Part shown: one piece after another, positions 25,588-34,070 of the stretch
Layout of the letters: each line of letters starts with the position of its first letter
Numbering within the stretch: position 1 is the stretch's first letter
NCBI GenBank assembly: GCA_035551355.1
Contig: DASZNF010000005.1
Location: 62,001-126,000 of the forward strand
From: DATATV01 sp035551355
Lineage (GTDB): Bacteria; Actinomycetota; Actinomycetes; Mycobacteriales; Pseudonocardiaceae
Length of the DNA: 64,000 nt
Reading direction: 5' to 3'
Translations under genes and position numbers: made by a program
Notes under the pieces: model-generated
What the model was told of the DNA's origin: nothing
Database searches by the model: none
What the model saw: only the letters and a program-made list of their open reading frames with translations

Positions 25588-26076
25588 ATGGATGCCAGCC
25601 GTCCCGGCATGGACGACCTCATCGCCCTGATCTCCAGCCTGCCCGGCGTGGATCCGCTGACCGCGGACGCCACCAGTGGAGCACCCGAAATCGCCTGGGG
25701 TGACTCGTTTTTCTACTACGACCCCGACCGCGACCAGCCCGCCGACCGCCGGATGCCGTTCGCCACCATCGTGACCAAGGACTACCCCGGCTTCGACACC
25801 GAGTCGCGGCTGGACCGGCCGGGGGTGTTCCGGTTGAACATCTCGGTCGGCCGGGACGCCTTCGCGCGGCTACTCGGGTACCCGCCGGCCGCGCACGCCG
25901 AGCAGCCGGGGATCGACTACGCCGTACTGGACCGGCTGCTGCCGCATCCGGTGTACGCGGTGCAGTCCTGGGTGTCGGTGCTCAACCCGGGGCCGGACAC
26001 GGCCGAGCTGGTCCGCTCCCTGCTCACCGAGGCGCACGCCCGCGCGATGCGCAGGCACCGCACGACGACCGTCTGA
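25588..26076 (+). CDS. DUF6194 family protein
   Basis: The 162-residue protein fits DUF6194: a start like MDDLIALISSLPGVD, EIAWGDSFFYYDPD, PFATIVTKDYPGFDT, GVFRLNISVGR, LLGYPPAAHAE, PHPVYAVQSWVSVLNPG and LLTEAHARA. The function is unknown; the motif set suggests a small MmcQ/YjbR-like fold. ATG 25588 is chosen, and MDDLIAL at 25609 is possible. The gene is convergent with sigJ. Confidence 0.85.
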   Translation: MDASRPGMDDLIALISSLPGVDPLTADATSGAPEIAWGDSFFYYDPDRDQPADRRMPFATIVTKDYPGFDTESRLDRPGVFRLNISVGRDAFARLLGYPPAAHAEQPGIDYAVLDRLLPHPVYAVQSWVSVLNPGPDTAELVRSLLTEAHARAMRRHRTTTV

Positions 26077-26088
26077 TCAACCGTCTGA

Positions 26089-26958
26089 TCAGTCGAGAAC
26101 CGAGACCGACAGCGCGTGCAACCGGTCCGGCTCGGCGATCACGTCGATCTCGGTGATCAGGTCGGCCACCACGGTGAACCTCAGGGCCAGAGCCAGCCGG
26201 CCGTGCGTGGCCATGACCAGCCCGACCGTGCCGTCGACCAGCGCTGGGCGGGTCGACGCGGCCCGCTGCGCGGCCAGGCGCGCCCCATTGACCACCGCCG
26301 TCCGGCCGCGCACCACGTGCGGTTCGGGCGTCGGCCCGGCCGCGGCGTCGGCGTGCAGCACCACGTCCGGAGCGAGCACCGCGACCAGCGCGTCGAAGTC
26401 GCCGCCCCGGGAGGCGGCCAGGAACGCCTCCACCACCCGCCGCTGCCGGCCCAGGTCGGCCTCGGGCACCGGCTCGCCGCGCACCCGGCGGCGGGCCCGG
26501 CTGGCCAGCTGCCGGGCCGCGGCGGGCGATCGATCCAGCATTGGGCCGATCTCGTCGAACGGCACCGCGAACATGTCGTGCAGCACGAACGCCAGCCGCT
26601 CGGCCGGGGCCAGCGTGTCCAGCACCACCAGCAGGGCCAGGCCGACCGAGTCGGCCAGCTCGACCTCGTGCTCGGGGTCGGGCGGCCCGTCCAGGGTCTC
26701 GGGTTCCCGCTCGCTCAACGGTTCCTCGCGCCGGTGCTCGCGGCTGCGCAGCATGTTCAGGCACACCCGGGTCACCACCGTGGTCAGCCAGCCGGCCAGG
26801 TTGTCCACCTCGCCGGTGTCGGCCCGGTGGAAGCGCAGCCAGGTCTCCTGCACCGCGTCCTCGGCCTCGCCCGACGAGCCGAGCATCCGGTAGGCCACCG
26901 CGCGCAGCCGGTCGCGCTGCGCCTCGAACCGCTCGGTCAGCCGACTCGCCTCGTCCAC
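26089..26958 (-). CDS. sigJ: ECF41/SigJ-type RNA polymerase sigma factor
   Basis: The 289-residue protein has sigma region 2 (FEAQRDRLRAVAYRMLGSSGEAEDAVQETWLR) and the LDGPPDPE linker typical of ECF41. It then has region 4 (LDTLAPAERLAFVLHDMFAVPFDEIGPML) and a C-terminal SnoaL/NTF2-like domain of about 110 residues that ends with AEPDRLHAL, the ECF41 NPDKL-like motif. In this group the fused domain controls the sigma factor in place of a separate anti-sigma. No carboxymuconolactone decarboxylase or oxidoreductase target gene adjoins it. Confidence 0.92.
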   Translation of the reverse strand: MDEASRLTERFEAQRDRLRAVAYRMLGSSGEAEDAVQETWLRFHRADTGEVDNLAGWLTTVVTRVCLNMLRSREHRREEPLSEREPETLDGPPDPEHEVELADSVGLALLVVLDTLAPAERLAFVLHDMFAVPFDEIGPMLDRSPAAARQLASRARRRVRGEPVPEADLGRQRRVVEAFLAASRGGDFDALVAVLAPDVVLHADAAAGPTPEPHVVRGRTAVVNGARLAAQRAASTRPALVDGTVGLVMATHGRLALALRFTVVADLITEIDVIAEPDRLHALSVSVLD

Positions 26959-26973
26959 TCAGGTCACGCCCTT

Positions 26974-27012
26974 CCTCGCCGGGGTGTCATGGGCTTGACC
27001 CCGGCGACGAGG
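26974..27012 (-). terminator. hairpin after the sugar ABC operon
   Basis: CCTCGCCGGGGT (26974-26985) pairs with ACCCCGGCGACGAGG (26998-27012) apart from a 3-nt bulge. It lies just beyond the permease stop at 27026 and before sigJ on the same strand. Confidence 0.55.
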
Positions 27013-27025
27013 GAAGTGTGACCGA

Positions 27026-27919
27026 TCAACCCTTGATCGCGCCGGACACCAGCCCGCGCAGGTAGTACCGCTGCAGCGCCACGTACAGGATGATGCACGG
27101 GATCATGGCGATCACCGCACCGGAGAGCAGATAGCCGTAGTCGACCTTGCCGTAGGCGCTGGTCTCCACGTTGAACAGCGCCACCGGCAGGGTGTAGAGC
27201 CGGTCGTCGGTGAGGAAGGTCAGCGCGCCGAGGAACTCGTTCCAGGCGAACAGGAAAGCGTACAGCGCGGTGGTCGCGATGCCCGGCACCACGAGCGGCC
27301 GCATCACCGAGGTGAGCGTGCGCAGCACCGACGCGCCGTCCACGTAGGCCGCGTCCTCCAGTTCGCGCGGCACCTGCAGGAACGAGTTGCGCATCACGAA
27401 CACGCCGAACGGCAGGTTGCACGCGGTGTAGAACAGCACGAGGCCGATCCGGCTGTTGGTCAGGTGCAGGAAGTTCATCTCCATGAACAGCGGGGTCAGG
27501 ATGGCCTGGAACGGCACCATCATGGTGATGATGATCAGTGTGAAGGCCAGGCCCGCGCCGCGGAAGCGCAGTTTCGACCGGCCGAGACCGTAGCCGGCGG
27601 CGGTGGCCACCACGGCGGTCAGCACGGCGGTGCTCACCGCGACCAGCACGCTGTTGCCCACGTATTCGAGGATGTGCACCGAACCGGTCAGCAGCGCGGC
27701 GTAGTTCGCCCCGGTGATCCGGGTGAAGTCGCCCGCGGTGGGCGCGGCGGTGATCAGGTCGGTCGGCTGCAGTGAACGCAGCACCGCCCACAGCAGCGGC
27801 AGCACGAACACAACAGCCAGAACGATGCCGGCCACCAGGTAGGCGATCAGGCCGGATCGGTTGCCCCGCTGGGGTTTGCGCCGGTTCACCTGGGGCAGGG
27901 ACACAGCCTGGGTTGCCAT
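27026..27919 (-). CDS. carbohydrate ABC transporter permease (MalG-type)
   Basis: The 297-residue inner-membrane protein has six predicted helices beginning with GLIAYLVAGIVLAVVFVLPLL. It carries the EAA loop ELEDAAYVDGASVLRTLTSV that docks on the ATPase. The C-terminus RYYLRGLVSGAIKG is the standard CUT1 ending. Its ATG overlaps the stop of the upstream permease (TGATG), so they are coupled. As in many actinomycetes the operon has no ATPase gene; a shared MsiK-type ATPase elsewhere is presumably used. Confidence 0.93.
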   Translation of the reverse strand: MATQAVSLPQVNRRKPQRGNRSGLIAYLVAGIVLAVVFVLPLLWAVLRSLQPTDLITAAPTAGDFTRITGANYAALLTGSVHILEYVGNSVLVAVSTAVLTAVVATAAGYGLGRSKLRFRGAGLAFTLIIITMMVPFQAILTPLFMEMNFLHLTNSRIGLVLFYTACNLPFGVFVMRNSFLQVPRELEDAAYVDGASVLRTLTSVMRPLVVPGIATTALYAFLFAWNEFLGALTFLTDDRLYTLPVALFNVETSAYGKVDYGYLLSGAVIAMIPCIILYVALQRYYLRGLVSGAIKG

Positions 27920-28857
27920 CACGCCTCCGATTCCCGGTCCCGCAGCAACAGGAACTGCACGAGGCTGATCAGGCCGACCGCGACCACCAGGATGATGGAC
28001 AGCGCGGTGGCCGCGCCCACGTGCAACTGCACGAACGCCTTCTCGTAGATCCACATCACCACGGTCGTAGTGCTCACGTCCGGCCCGCCCTGGGTGAGGA
28101 TGAAGAACTGGTTGAACGCCAGGAACGAGCCGACCACCGAGATGATCAGGCTCAGCGCGATGGTGCGGCGCAGCATCGGCAGGGTGATCCGCAGTTCCCG
28201 CGTCCACCACGAAGCACCGTCCACTTCGGCCGATTCGTAGAGTTCCCGTGGGATGCCCTGCATTCCGGCCATCAGCAGCATCATGGTCAGCCCGGAGGCC
28301 GACCAGACCACCAGCACGCACACCGCGGCGATGGCCGGCACCGAGTTGACCAGCCAGCCGGTCGTGCCGTCGGTGAGGCCGAGTTTCTCCAGCACGAAAT
28401 TCACCGCACCGGTTTTCGGTTGCAGCTCAAGGTAAACCATGAAGCTCTCGGTGGTCAGGCCGACCACGAACGGCAGGAAGAACGCGGTGCGCAGCGCGGT
28501 CACCCCGACCCGGTTGGCCCGAACCAGCACCGCGAGCGCGTACCCGACGACCAGGATCGGCACGGTCACGATGCCGGTGTAGACCAGGGTGAACCGCACC
28601 GACGCGCCGAACACCGCGTCCTGGCCGATCTGCGCGTAGTTGCGCACGCCGACGAAGTGGAACGGGCCGATCAGCGGCCAGTTGGTCAGCGACATGTAGA
28701 CCGCGAAGGCCAACGGGAACAACACGAACACCAGCACGAACAGCAACGCCGGAGAAGTCAGCAGCAGGCCCCGGCCCGCGTAGCCACGCCGGGCGCGATC
28801 GGCCGGGCCGACCTGGTCGCGGATGGCCGAACCGGCGGAGGTGGACAGTGTGGTCAT
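27919..28857 (-). CDS. carbohydrate ABC transporter permease (MalF-type)
   Basis: The 312-residue protein has an N-terminal cytoplasmic tail, a first helix LLLTSPALLFVLVFVLFPLAF, SLTNWPLIGPFHFVGVRNY, five further helices and the EAA loop ELYESAEVDGASWWTRELRI. It pairs with the MalG-type protein to form the channel. ATG 28857 overlaps the binding-protein stop by four bases. Confidence 0.93.
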   Translation of the reverse strand: MTTLSTSAGSAIRDQVGPADRARRGYAGRGLLLTSPALLFVLVFVLFPLAFAVYMSLTNWPLIGPFHFVGVRNYAQIGQDAVFGASVRFTLVYTGIVTVPILVVGYALAVLVRANRVGVTALRTAFFLPFVVGLTTESFMVYLELQPKTGAVNFVLEKLGLTDGTTGWLVNSVPAIAAVCVLVVWSASGLTMMLLMAGMQGIPRELYESAEVDGASWWTRELRITLPMLRRTIALSLIISVVGSFLAFNQFFILTQGGPDVSTTTVVMWIYEKAFVQLHVGAATALSIILVVAVGLISLVQFLLLRDRESEA

Positions 28858-30164
28858 GATTCCGCCTCGGTGATGGCGTCGGTGAACTGGGTCTGCGCGG
28901 TGCGCAGCGCGCCGTCGAGATCGTCGCCGCGGATCACCGCGTCGGTGAACAGGGTCAGCCACGGTCCGCCCGGTTGGTTGAAAATCAGGTTGTAGGCCAA
29001 CGTTTTCGGCGCGTAGCCGTGGTTCAGCGCGCGGATGGCGATCGCGTCGAACGGATATTTCGCGGCGTAGGCCGGAGTCAGCACGTCGTTGCGCACCGGG
29101 GTGAATCCCTCGGCCGGGGCCTGGGTCTGACTTTCCTTGCTCAGCGCGAACTTGATGAACTCCCAGGCGCCCGAGGCGTTCTTGGCGCCCTTGGGGATGG
29201 CGAAGTTGGCGCCGCCGTCGAAGATACTGGTGCCGCCGTCCGGCCCGGGCAGCGCCACCACCCCGAGCTGGCGCAGCAGGCTGGTCGAGGCGCTCTGGGT
29301 CACCGTGCCGTAACCGCCGGGAAAGATGCCGACCTTGCCGGTCAGGAAGTCGTTGCCCCAGGTGGCGCCGCTCTCGGTGAGCGAGGTCGGCGAGGACAGG
29401 TGCTGCGCCCACAACTGGCGGTACAGCTGCAAAGTACGGCGCAGCGCGGCATTCCCGGCCACATCCGCGGTCTGCGCGCCGGACGCTCCGTTGAGCAGAT
29501 AGGTGCCGGTGGCCCAGATGTCGGGCAGCACGGTGAAGCCGAGGCAGCCCTCGCACCGGCCGGCGAAACTGAATCCGGAGATTCCGTTGCCCAGCGCGGC
29601 GACCGCCTTGGCGTCGGCCAGGATGTCCGCGTAGTTCGTCGGCGGTGTGTTCGGATCGAGCCCGGCCTTCCGGAACAGCGCCTTGTTGTACCAGAGCAGG
29701 GAAACGTCGGCCACGTAAGGAACTCCGTAGTAGCGGCCGTTGTCGGTGGCCAGGTTGAGCTGGCCCGGGCTCAGCGATTTCAGGAACGGCAACTGGTTCA
29801 CCACCGGGGTCAGGTCGGCGAACGCCTGGTTGTGGATGAACAGTTGCGAGTTGATGTCGTCGACGCCGACCAGATCCGGCTGGGAGCCGGCGCGGATCGC
29901 GGTGGCCAGTTTGGTGACGTACACCGTGTCCTGCACCTGGGTCAGTTCGACTTTCAGGTGCGGGTGCGTGGCATTGAATTCATTGACCAGCGCCTGGCCG
30001 TAGGGCGAGGTGGTGTTGCGGTCCCAGAAGGTCACCACGCCGGTGGCGTCGTCGCCGAAACCCGGTGCGCTGACATCGGGTTCGGCGCCGGTGGAACCAC
30101 AGGCGGCCATGGTTGCGGTGGCGATGAGAAGGGCTGCGGCGAGGACGACGGTACGGCTGCTCAC
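28854..30164 (-). CDS. carbohydrate ABC transporter substrate-binding lipoprotein
   Basis: The 436-residue protein has a signal peptide with lipobox MAAC (Cys 22) and a family 1 binding-protein body: GVVTFWDRNTTSPYGQALVNEF, PDLVGVDDIN, YYGVPYVADVSLLWYNKALF. The start is GTG 30164, with GGAGAGG upstream. It is the first gene of the importer operon. The CGAAATTTCG element in its promoter, shared with the GH54 gene, suggests arabino-oligosaccharides as the likely ligand (inference). Confidence 0.92.
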   Translation of the reverse strand: MSSRTVVLAAALLIATATMAACGSTGAEPDVSAPGFGDDATGVVTFWDRNTTSPYGQALVNEFNATHPHLKVELTQVQDTVYVTKLATAIRAGSQPDLVGVDDINSQLFIHNQAFADLTPVVNQLPFLKSLSPGQLNLATDNGRYYGVPYVADVSLLWYNKALFRKAGLDPNTPPTNYADILADAKAVAALGNGISGFSFAGRCEGCLGFTVLPDIWATGTYLLNGASGAQTADVAGNAALRRTLQLYRQLWAQHLSSPTSLTESGATWGNDFLTGKVGIFPGGYGTVTQSASTSLLRQLGVVALPGPDGGTSIFDGGANFAIPKGAKNASGAWEFIKFALSKESQTQAPAEGFTPVRNDVLTPAYAAKYPFDAIAIRALNHGYAPKTLAYNLIFNQPGGPWLTLFTDAVIRGDDLDGALRTAQTQFTDAITEAES

Positions 30165-30196
30165 GAGGACACCTCTCCTCGGATTCGGGCCGGTTG

Positions 30197-30230
30197 TTTG
30201 TTCGAAATTTCGATCAAAATTCGAAATATC
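30197..30230. promoter_or_regulatory. CGAAA-type operator of the sugar importer
   Basis: The AT-rich stretch holds TTTGTTCGAAATTTCG (30197-30212), containing the 12-bp palindrome TCGAAATTTCGA, and a second TTCGAAAT (30220-30227). The first 16-mer recurs exactly upstream of GH54 (53463-53478). CGAAA/TTTCG inverted elements are known operators of Streptomyces xylan and arabinan genes. Confidence 0.7.
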
Positions 30231-30304
30231 GAGTTTCGGAATCCCGAGTGTGGAGCCGGTGGGTAACCCGTGTCAACCGTCCGGTCACAACGGCGAAACA
30301 TCGG

Positions 30305-31378
30305 CTACCGCCGGCGGCCCGCCTTGGCCGGAGGTTTCGGCGGACGCGGCGCCCGCACCGGCGCCAGGGTCGGATCGGTGGAGTCACGCAACACCAGAGT
30401 GCACGGAAGTTGTTGCGCCCCAGGCATTGGCGAGCCGTCGATGGCCGCGCGCAGCCGTTCCGCCGCGGCCTGGCCCAGCGCCGCCAGCTCCATGTCGACG
30501 GTGGTCAGCGGCGGCCGGGCGGCGGTGGCCATCACCTCCCAGTTGTCGAAGCCGACCACCGCGACGTCGGTGGGCACCACCCGGCCCAGCTCGCGCAGGA
30601 TCTCCACCACGCCTCGCGCGATCTGGTCGCTGCCACAGAAAATCGCGTCGCAGTCGGGTTGCTCGCGCAGCACCGCCTGGGCGGCCTGCCGGCCCCAGCG
30701 TTCGCTCCACTCGCCGAATCGCGGGCCGCCCGCGGCCATCGGCCTTCCGGCCTCGGCCAGTACGGCCTCGGCCCGCTCGGCCCGCACCCGGGCGGAATTG
30801 TGCCGCTGCGGGCCGGTGACGTGCGCGATCCGGGTCCGGCCGGTGGCCAGCAGATGCCGCACGGCCAGTTCCGCACCGCCCGCCTCGTCCGGCAGCACCG
30901 ACATGTCGGCCGGATTGGTGGACGGGGCCATCGCGTAGACCACCGGCACCGGCACGTCCACCGGCAGCGGCGGACGCGGATCGGTGCGCCGTCCGGTGAC
31001 GATCAGCCCGTCGATCCGGCGGGCCAGCAGGGTGCGCAGGTGTTGCCGCTCGCGGATGGCGTCTCCCCGGCTGTCACACAGGAAAACCGAGATCTCGCCG
31101 ACCCCGAGGGTGTCCTCCGCACCGAGCAGCACGGGCAGGCTGAACCGGCCGACGTGGTCGGTGGTCAGCAGGCCGACGGTGTAGCTGCGCCCGGACAACA
31201 GCCCGCGCGCCAGCGAGTTCGGCCGGAAACCCAGTGTCTCGGCGGTCTCCAGTACCCGGCGCCGGGTGCTCTCCCTCAGCGAACCGCGCTCGTTGAGCAC
31301 TTTGGACACGGTTCCCGCGGACACCCCGGCCAGCCGGGCGACATCCACGATGGTCGGCCGCCGGCCTTCGCTCGGCAA
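30305..31378 (-). CDS. LacI family transcriptional regulator
   Basis: The 357-residue protein opens with the LacI headpiece PTIVDVARLAGVSAGTVSKVLN and the hinge region RPNSLARGLLSGRSYTVGLL. A periplasmic-binding-type effector domain with SDQIARGVVEILRELG and VVGFDNWEV follows. TTG 31378 is preferred because GCAGGA lies 6 nt upstream; GTG 31423 is possible. It is on the same strand as, and directly upstream of, the importer operon, its likely target along with itself. Confidence 0.9.
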   Translation of the reverse strand: MPSEGRRPTIVDVARLAGVSAGTVSKVLNERGSLRESTRRRVLETAETLGFRPNSLARGLLSGRSYTVGLLTTDHVGRFSLPVLLGAEDTLGVGEISVFLCDSRGDAIRERQHLRTLLARRIDGLIVTGRRTDPRPPLPVDVPVPVVYAMAPSTNPADMSVLPDEAGGAELAVRHLLATGRTRIAHVTGPQRHNSARVRAERAEAVLAEAGRPMAAGGPRFGEWSERWGRQAAQAVLREQPDCDAIFCGSDQIARGVVEILRELGRVVPTDVAVVGFDNWEVMATAARPPLTTVDMELAALGQAAAERLRAAIDGSPMPGAQQLPCTLVLRDSTDPTLAPVRAPRPPKPPAKAGRRR

Positions 31379-31437
31379 CTTTTTTCCTGCTTCCTTCCCG
31401 GTCTTGACGAGGAAGTCTGGCACACCTACGGCCGGGA

Positions 31438-31453
31438 CGGCAAACGTTTGCCG
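31438..31453. promoter_or_regulatory. 16-bp LacI-type operator upstream of lacI gene
   Basis: CGGCAAACGTTTGCCG is a perfect palindrome with the central CG and GCAAACGTTTGC core typical of LacI/GalR-family operators. It lies 60 bases upstream of the TTG start of the LacI gene, in position for autoregulation. The rest of 31379-31544 holds no gene. Confidence 0.75.
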
Positions 31454-31544
31454 AACTTCTCGCCCGCACCGCGATTCCCTTTCAGATGTGGGGAAACCGC
31501 GATTCCGGCGGCATGCGCGTCTGGCTGCCCGCCGAGTAGGACGG

Positions 31545-32255
31545 TCATCGGCGGACGGAGGCGTACAGCCCGACCGCGGGCAGCAGACCGGCCGCGATGC
31601 CGCGCTCCTCGGCATCACGCATGGCGTTCAGTGCGCCGGGGGTATGCGGGCCGGGCTCGACCCAGGCGCCGCCGCGGCCGTCGACCAGGCGCCACAGCAT
31701 GCTCGAACCCACCGTGGTCAACTCGGTACCGACCCGGCGCAGGGCGTCGAGCATGGCCGAACCCCGGTGCAGGTGGTCGTGGCCCTCGACCCAGGCGGCC
31801 AGCAGATCGCCTGCGGGAGAATCGGCGTCGAGCAGACCGGTGGCGACCAGCAGCGCGCGGTTGTCGTAGAGGAAGTGCGCACCGGCCCGGTCCACCCGTT
31901 CCCAGGCGAACTCCTCGATGATCAGCCGCCCGTCCGGGGCGAGCAGAGTGGCGGCATGGTCCAGGACGCGGTCGAGGTTCTCGGCGTGGTGCAGTGAGCG
32001 GGTGAACAACACGACGTCGTACTCGCCGGAGACGTCCAGGACATCGGCCTCGATGACCGAAACGCCACGGTTCCGGGCCGCGGCCGCCATGTCCGCGTCG
32101 CGGTCGACGCCGGTGACCGCGTAGCCAAGGTCCGCCAGCGCGGCGGCCAACGCACCCCGACCGCACCCGGCTTCCAGGAGGCGAGCGGGCGGTGGCGGCA
32201 GCAGAGGCGTCAGTTCGGCAAGGGTGTGCGGCACGGCGACGGTGACGAGATCCAT
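31545..32255 (-). CDS. class I SAM-dependent methyltransferase
   Basis: The 236-residue protein has motif I LLEAGCGRGALAAAL, an acidic residue after strand 2 (VTGVDRDADM), EADVLDV and VVLFTRSLHHAE, which is a UbiE/Methyltransf_11-type core. The C-terminal part (SSMLWRLVDGRGGAW) is not diagnostic. The minus-strand -10 TAGAGT (32263-32268) lies 7 nt before ATG 32255, so the message is predicted leaderless. The substrate is unknown. Confidence 0.85.
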   Translation of the reverse strand: MDLVTVAVPHTLAELTPLLPPPPARLLEAGCGRGALAAALADLGYAVTGVDRDADMAAAARNRGVSVIEADVLDVSGEYDVVLFTRSLHHAENLDRVLDHAATLLAPDGRLIIEEFAWERVDRAGAHFLYDNRALLVATGLLDADSPAGDLLAAWVEGHDHLHRGSAMLDALRRVGTELTTVGSSMLWRLVDGRGGAWVEPGPHTPGALNAMRDAEERGIAAGLLPAVGLYASVRR

Positions 32256-32310
32256 TTAGGAAACTCTATCCGCGCCAACACGAATGATCGACGGATTGAC
32301 CACCGCCGGG

Positions 32311-33282
32311 TCAGGATTGCAGGCCCAGTAACCGATCGGCGTTGCCACCGGCGATCTTGGCCAGGTCGGCCGGACTGACCGGCAGTTCGTTCAGCAGCTG
32401 CCGGCCGTCGTCGTTGGCGCTGTACGGGTAGTCGACGCTGAACAGCACCCGGTCCACGCCGAACACCGCGATCGAGCACAGCACCGGCGGCACGGTGAAC
32501 AGTCCGCTGGTGGTGATCCACACGTTGCGCAGGAAGTACTCGGACGGCAGCAGCGGCAGGCCGGTGCGTTCCGGCGGGAGCATCTGGTCGATGCGGCCCA
32601 GCATGAACGGCAGCATCTCGCCGCAGTGGCCGAGCACCACGCGCAGGTTCGGGTGCCGCTCGAACACCCCGGCCAAAACCAGGCGCACCGCGCTGAGCCC
32701 GAGTTCGGCGTGCCAGCCCCAGGCGCCGGTGGCCAGGCGCATCTGGAGCGGCGGTTCGAAGCCGCCGTAGAGGGTTTCGCGCAGCATGTCCGGTGGCGCC
32801 GAGGGGTGCAGGTAGAGCGGCACGTTCAGGCGTTCGGCGCGGGCGAACAGCGGCTCGAAGGACGGGTCGTCGAGGAATTTTCCGTTGGTGCCCAGGGTGC
32901 TGTTGACCATGGCGCCGACGAACCCGTGCTCGCCGACCGAGCGTTCCAGTTCGTCGGCGGCCGCGGCCGGGTCGGCGGTGGGCAGCGTGGCGAAGCCGGC
33001 GAACCGGCCGGGGTGTGCGGCCACCGCGCGGGCCAGCGTGTCATTGGCCTCGCGGGCGGCCGGGATCGCCTCGGTGGTGGGGAGTTGCTGCGCGGCGGGG
33101 GTGTTGTGGGACAACACCTGCACGTCGATCCCGCTGGCGTCCATCGCGGCCAGCCGTCCCTCGGCCAGGTCGCGCAGGTCTTCGGTGAGCTGAGGTCCGA
33201 ACGCTCTGCTGAGGATCGCCGAGTCCCCCTCGTCGGCCAGCCGGTCGATCCAGAAGTGCTCCTCCAACGCGACGGTTCTCAT
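32311..33282 (-). CDS. amidohydrolase 2 family protein (resorcylate/dihydroxybenzoate decarboxylase-like)
   Basis: The 323-residue TIM-barrel enzyme has EEHFW near the N-terminus (metal Glu and His), LYLHPSAPP, VLGHCGEMLPF and VLFSVDYPY (metal Asp). These match the nonoxidative decarboxylases of PF04909 such as gamma-resorcylate decarboxylase and ACMSD. The exact substrate is not clear. It is on the minus strand, 109 bases from the divergent DedA gene. Confidence 0.85.
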   Translation of the reverse strand: MRTVALEEHFWIDRLADEGDSAILSRAFGPQLTEDLRDLAEGRLAAMDASGIDVQVLSHNTPAAQQLPTTEAIPAAREANDTLARAVAAHPGRFAGFATLPTADPAAAADELERSVGEHGFVGAMVNSTLGTNGKFLDDPSFEPLFARAERLNVPLYLHPSAPPDMLRETLYGGFEPPLQMRLATGAWGWHAELGLSAVRLVLAGVFERHPNLRVVLGHCGEMLPFMLGRIDQMLPPERTGLPLLPSEYFLRNVWITTSGLFTVPPVLCSIAVFGVDRVLFSVDYPYSANDDGRQLLNELPVSPADLAKIAGGNADRLLGLQS

Positions 33283-33321
33283 GAATCCAGCCTTACCACG
33301 ATCACCGGCACCGCCGCCGAC

Positions 33322-33372
33322 CTACTACATCGATGTAGTAGCCTGGGCTCAACTACTACGAAATAAGTAGTA
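33322..33372. promoter_or_regulatory. BlaI/MecI-type operators upstream of dedA
   Basis: CTACTACATCGATGTAGTAG (33322-33341) is a perfect 20-bp palindrome. TACTAC-7-GTAGTA (33354-33372) is a second inverted repeat just before the ribosome site GGAGGAG. The ACTACA...TGTAGT core resembles operators of BlaI-type regulators, e.g. in mycobacteria. No BlaI gene is in the window. Confidence 0.7.
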
Positions 33373-33391
33373 CAAACCTGGAGGAGCCCCG

Positions 33392-34003
33392 GTGCAGCAG
33401 TTCATCGCCCAATACGGCTACCTGGCCGTGTTCGTGCTGATGGTGGCCGAATCGGCGTGCATTCCGATCCCCTCGGAACTGATCATGCTACTCGGCGGCG
33501 CGCTGGCCGGTGGCGCGGTGGCCGGCGCCCACCTCAACCTGATCGCGGTCATCGTGGTCGGCGCGCTGGGCAATGTGATCGGCAGCTACCTCGCGTGGGC
33601 CGTCGGCCGGTACGTCGGACAGTCGGCGTGGCGGCGGTGGGGCCGCTACGTCCTGCTCACCGAACGCGACATCGACCGGGCCCAGGCCTGGTTCGACCGG
33701 CACGGCAACTGGTCGGTCCTGGTCGGCCGGATCGTGCCGGTCATCCGCACCTTCATCTCGCTGCCCGCCGGGGTCGCGGCCATGCCACCGCTGCGGTTCG
33801 GCCTGTTCACCGCGGCCGGCTGCCTGCCCTGGACCGCCGCGCTCGGCGCGATCGGCTTCGCGGTCGGCGCGCGCTGGCAGTCGGTGGCCGACGCCTTCCA
33901 CGGCCCCACCTACCTGCTGGGCGCGATCATCGCGGTGCTGGTGATCATCGCCGCGGTGGTGTTCGTGCGCCGTCGCCGCGCCGAACTCGCCCGGGAGCGC
34001 TGA
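33392..34003 (+). CDS. DedA family membrane protein
   Basis: The 203-residue integral membrane protein has the DedA signatures: ESACIPIPSELIMLLGGAL (E..P.PSE), the amphipathic GNVIGSYLAWAVGRYVG, and GRIVPVIRTFISLPAGVAAM. Four to five helices are predicted, with a basic C-terminal tail. DedA proteins act as lipid-carrier or phospholipid flippases and affect envelope integrity and antibiotic tolerance. That would fit control by a BlaI-type repressor responding to cell-wall stress. Confidence 0.92.
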   Translation: MQQFIAQYGYLAVFVLMVAESACIPIPSELIMLLGGALAGGAVAGAHLNLIAVIVVGALGNVIGSYLAWAVGRYVGQSAWRRWGRYVLLTERDIDRAQAWFDRHGNWSVLVGRIVPVIRTFISLPAGVAAMPPLRFGLFTAAGCLPWTAALGAIGFAVGARWQSVADAFHGPTYLLGAIIAVLVIIAAVVFVRRRRAELARER

Positions 34004-34070
34004 GGACTCCGCTTGTCCCCGTACGGGCGGCGAGGCAGGCTGGGCGGGCCACCATCGGAGGGGAACCGCC

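Noticed and set aside
30305..31618. LacI gene start at 31618 (437 codons)
   Set aside because: The added N-terminal sequence is Arg/Pro-rich and non-conserved; LacI proteins start close to the PTIVDVARLAGVS headpiece, and TTG 31378 has a ribosome site.
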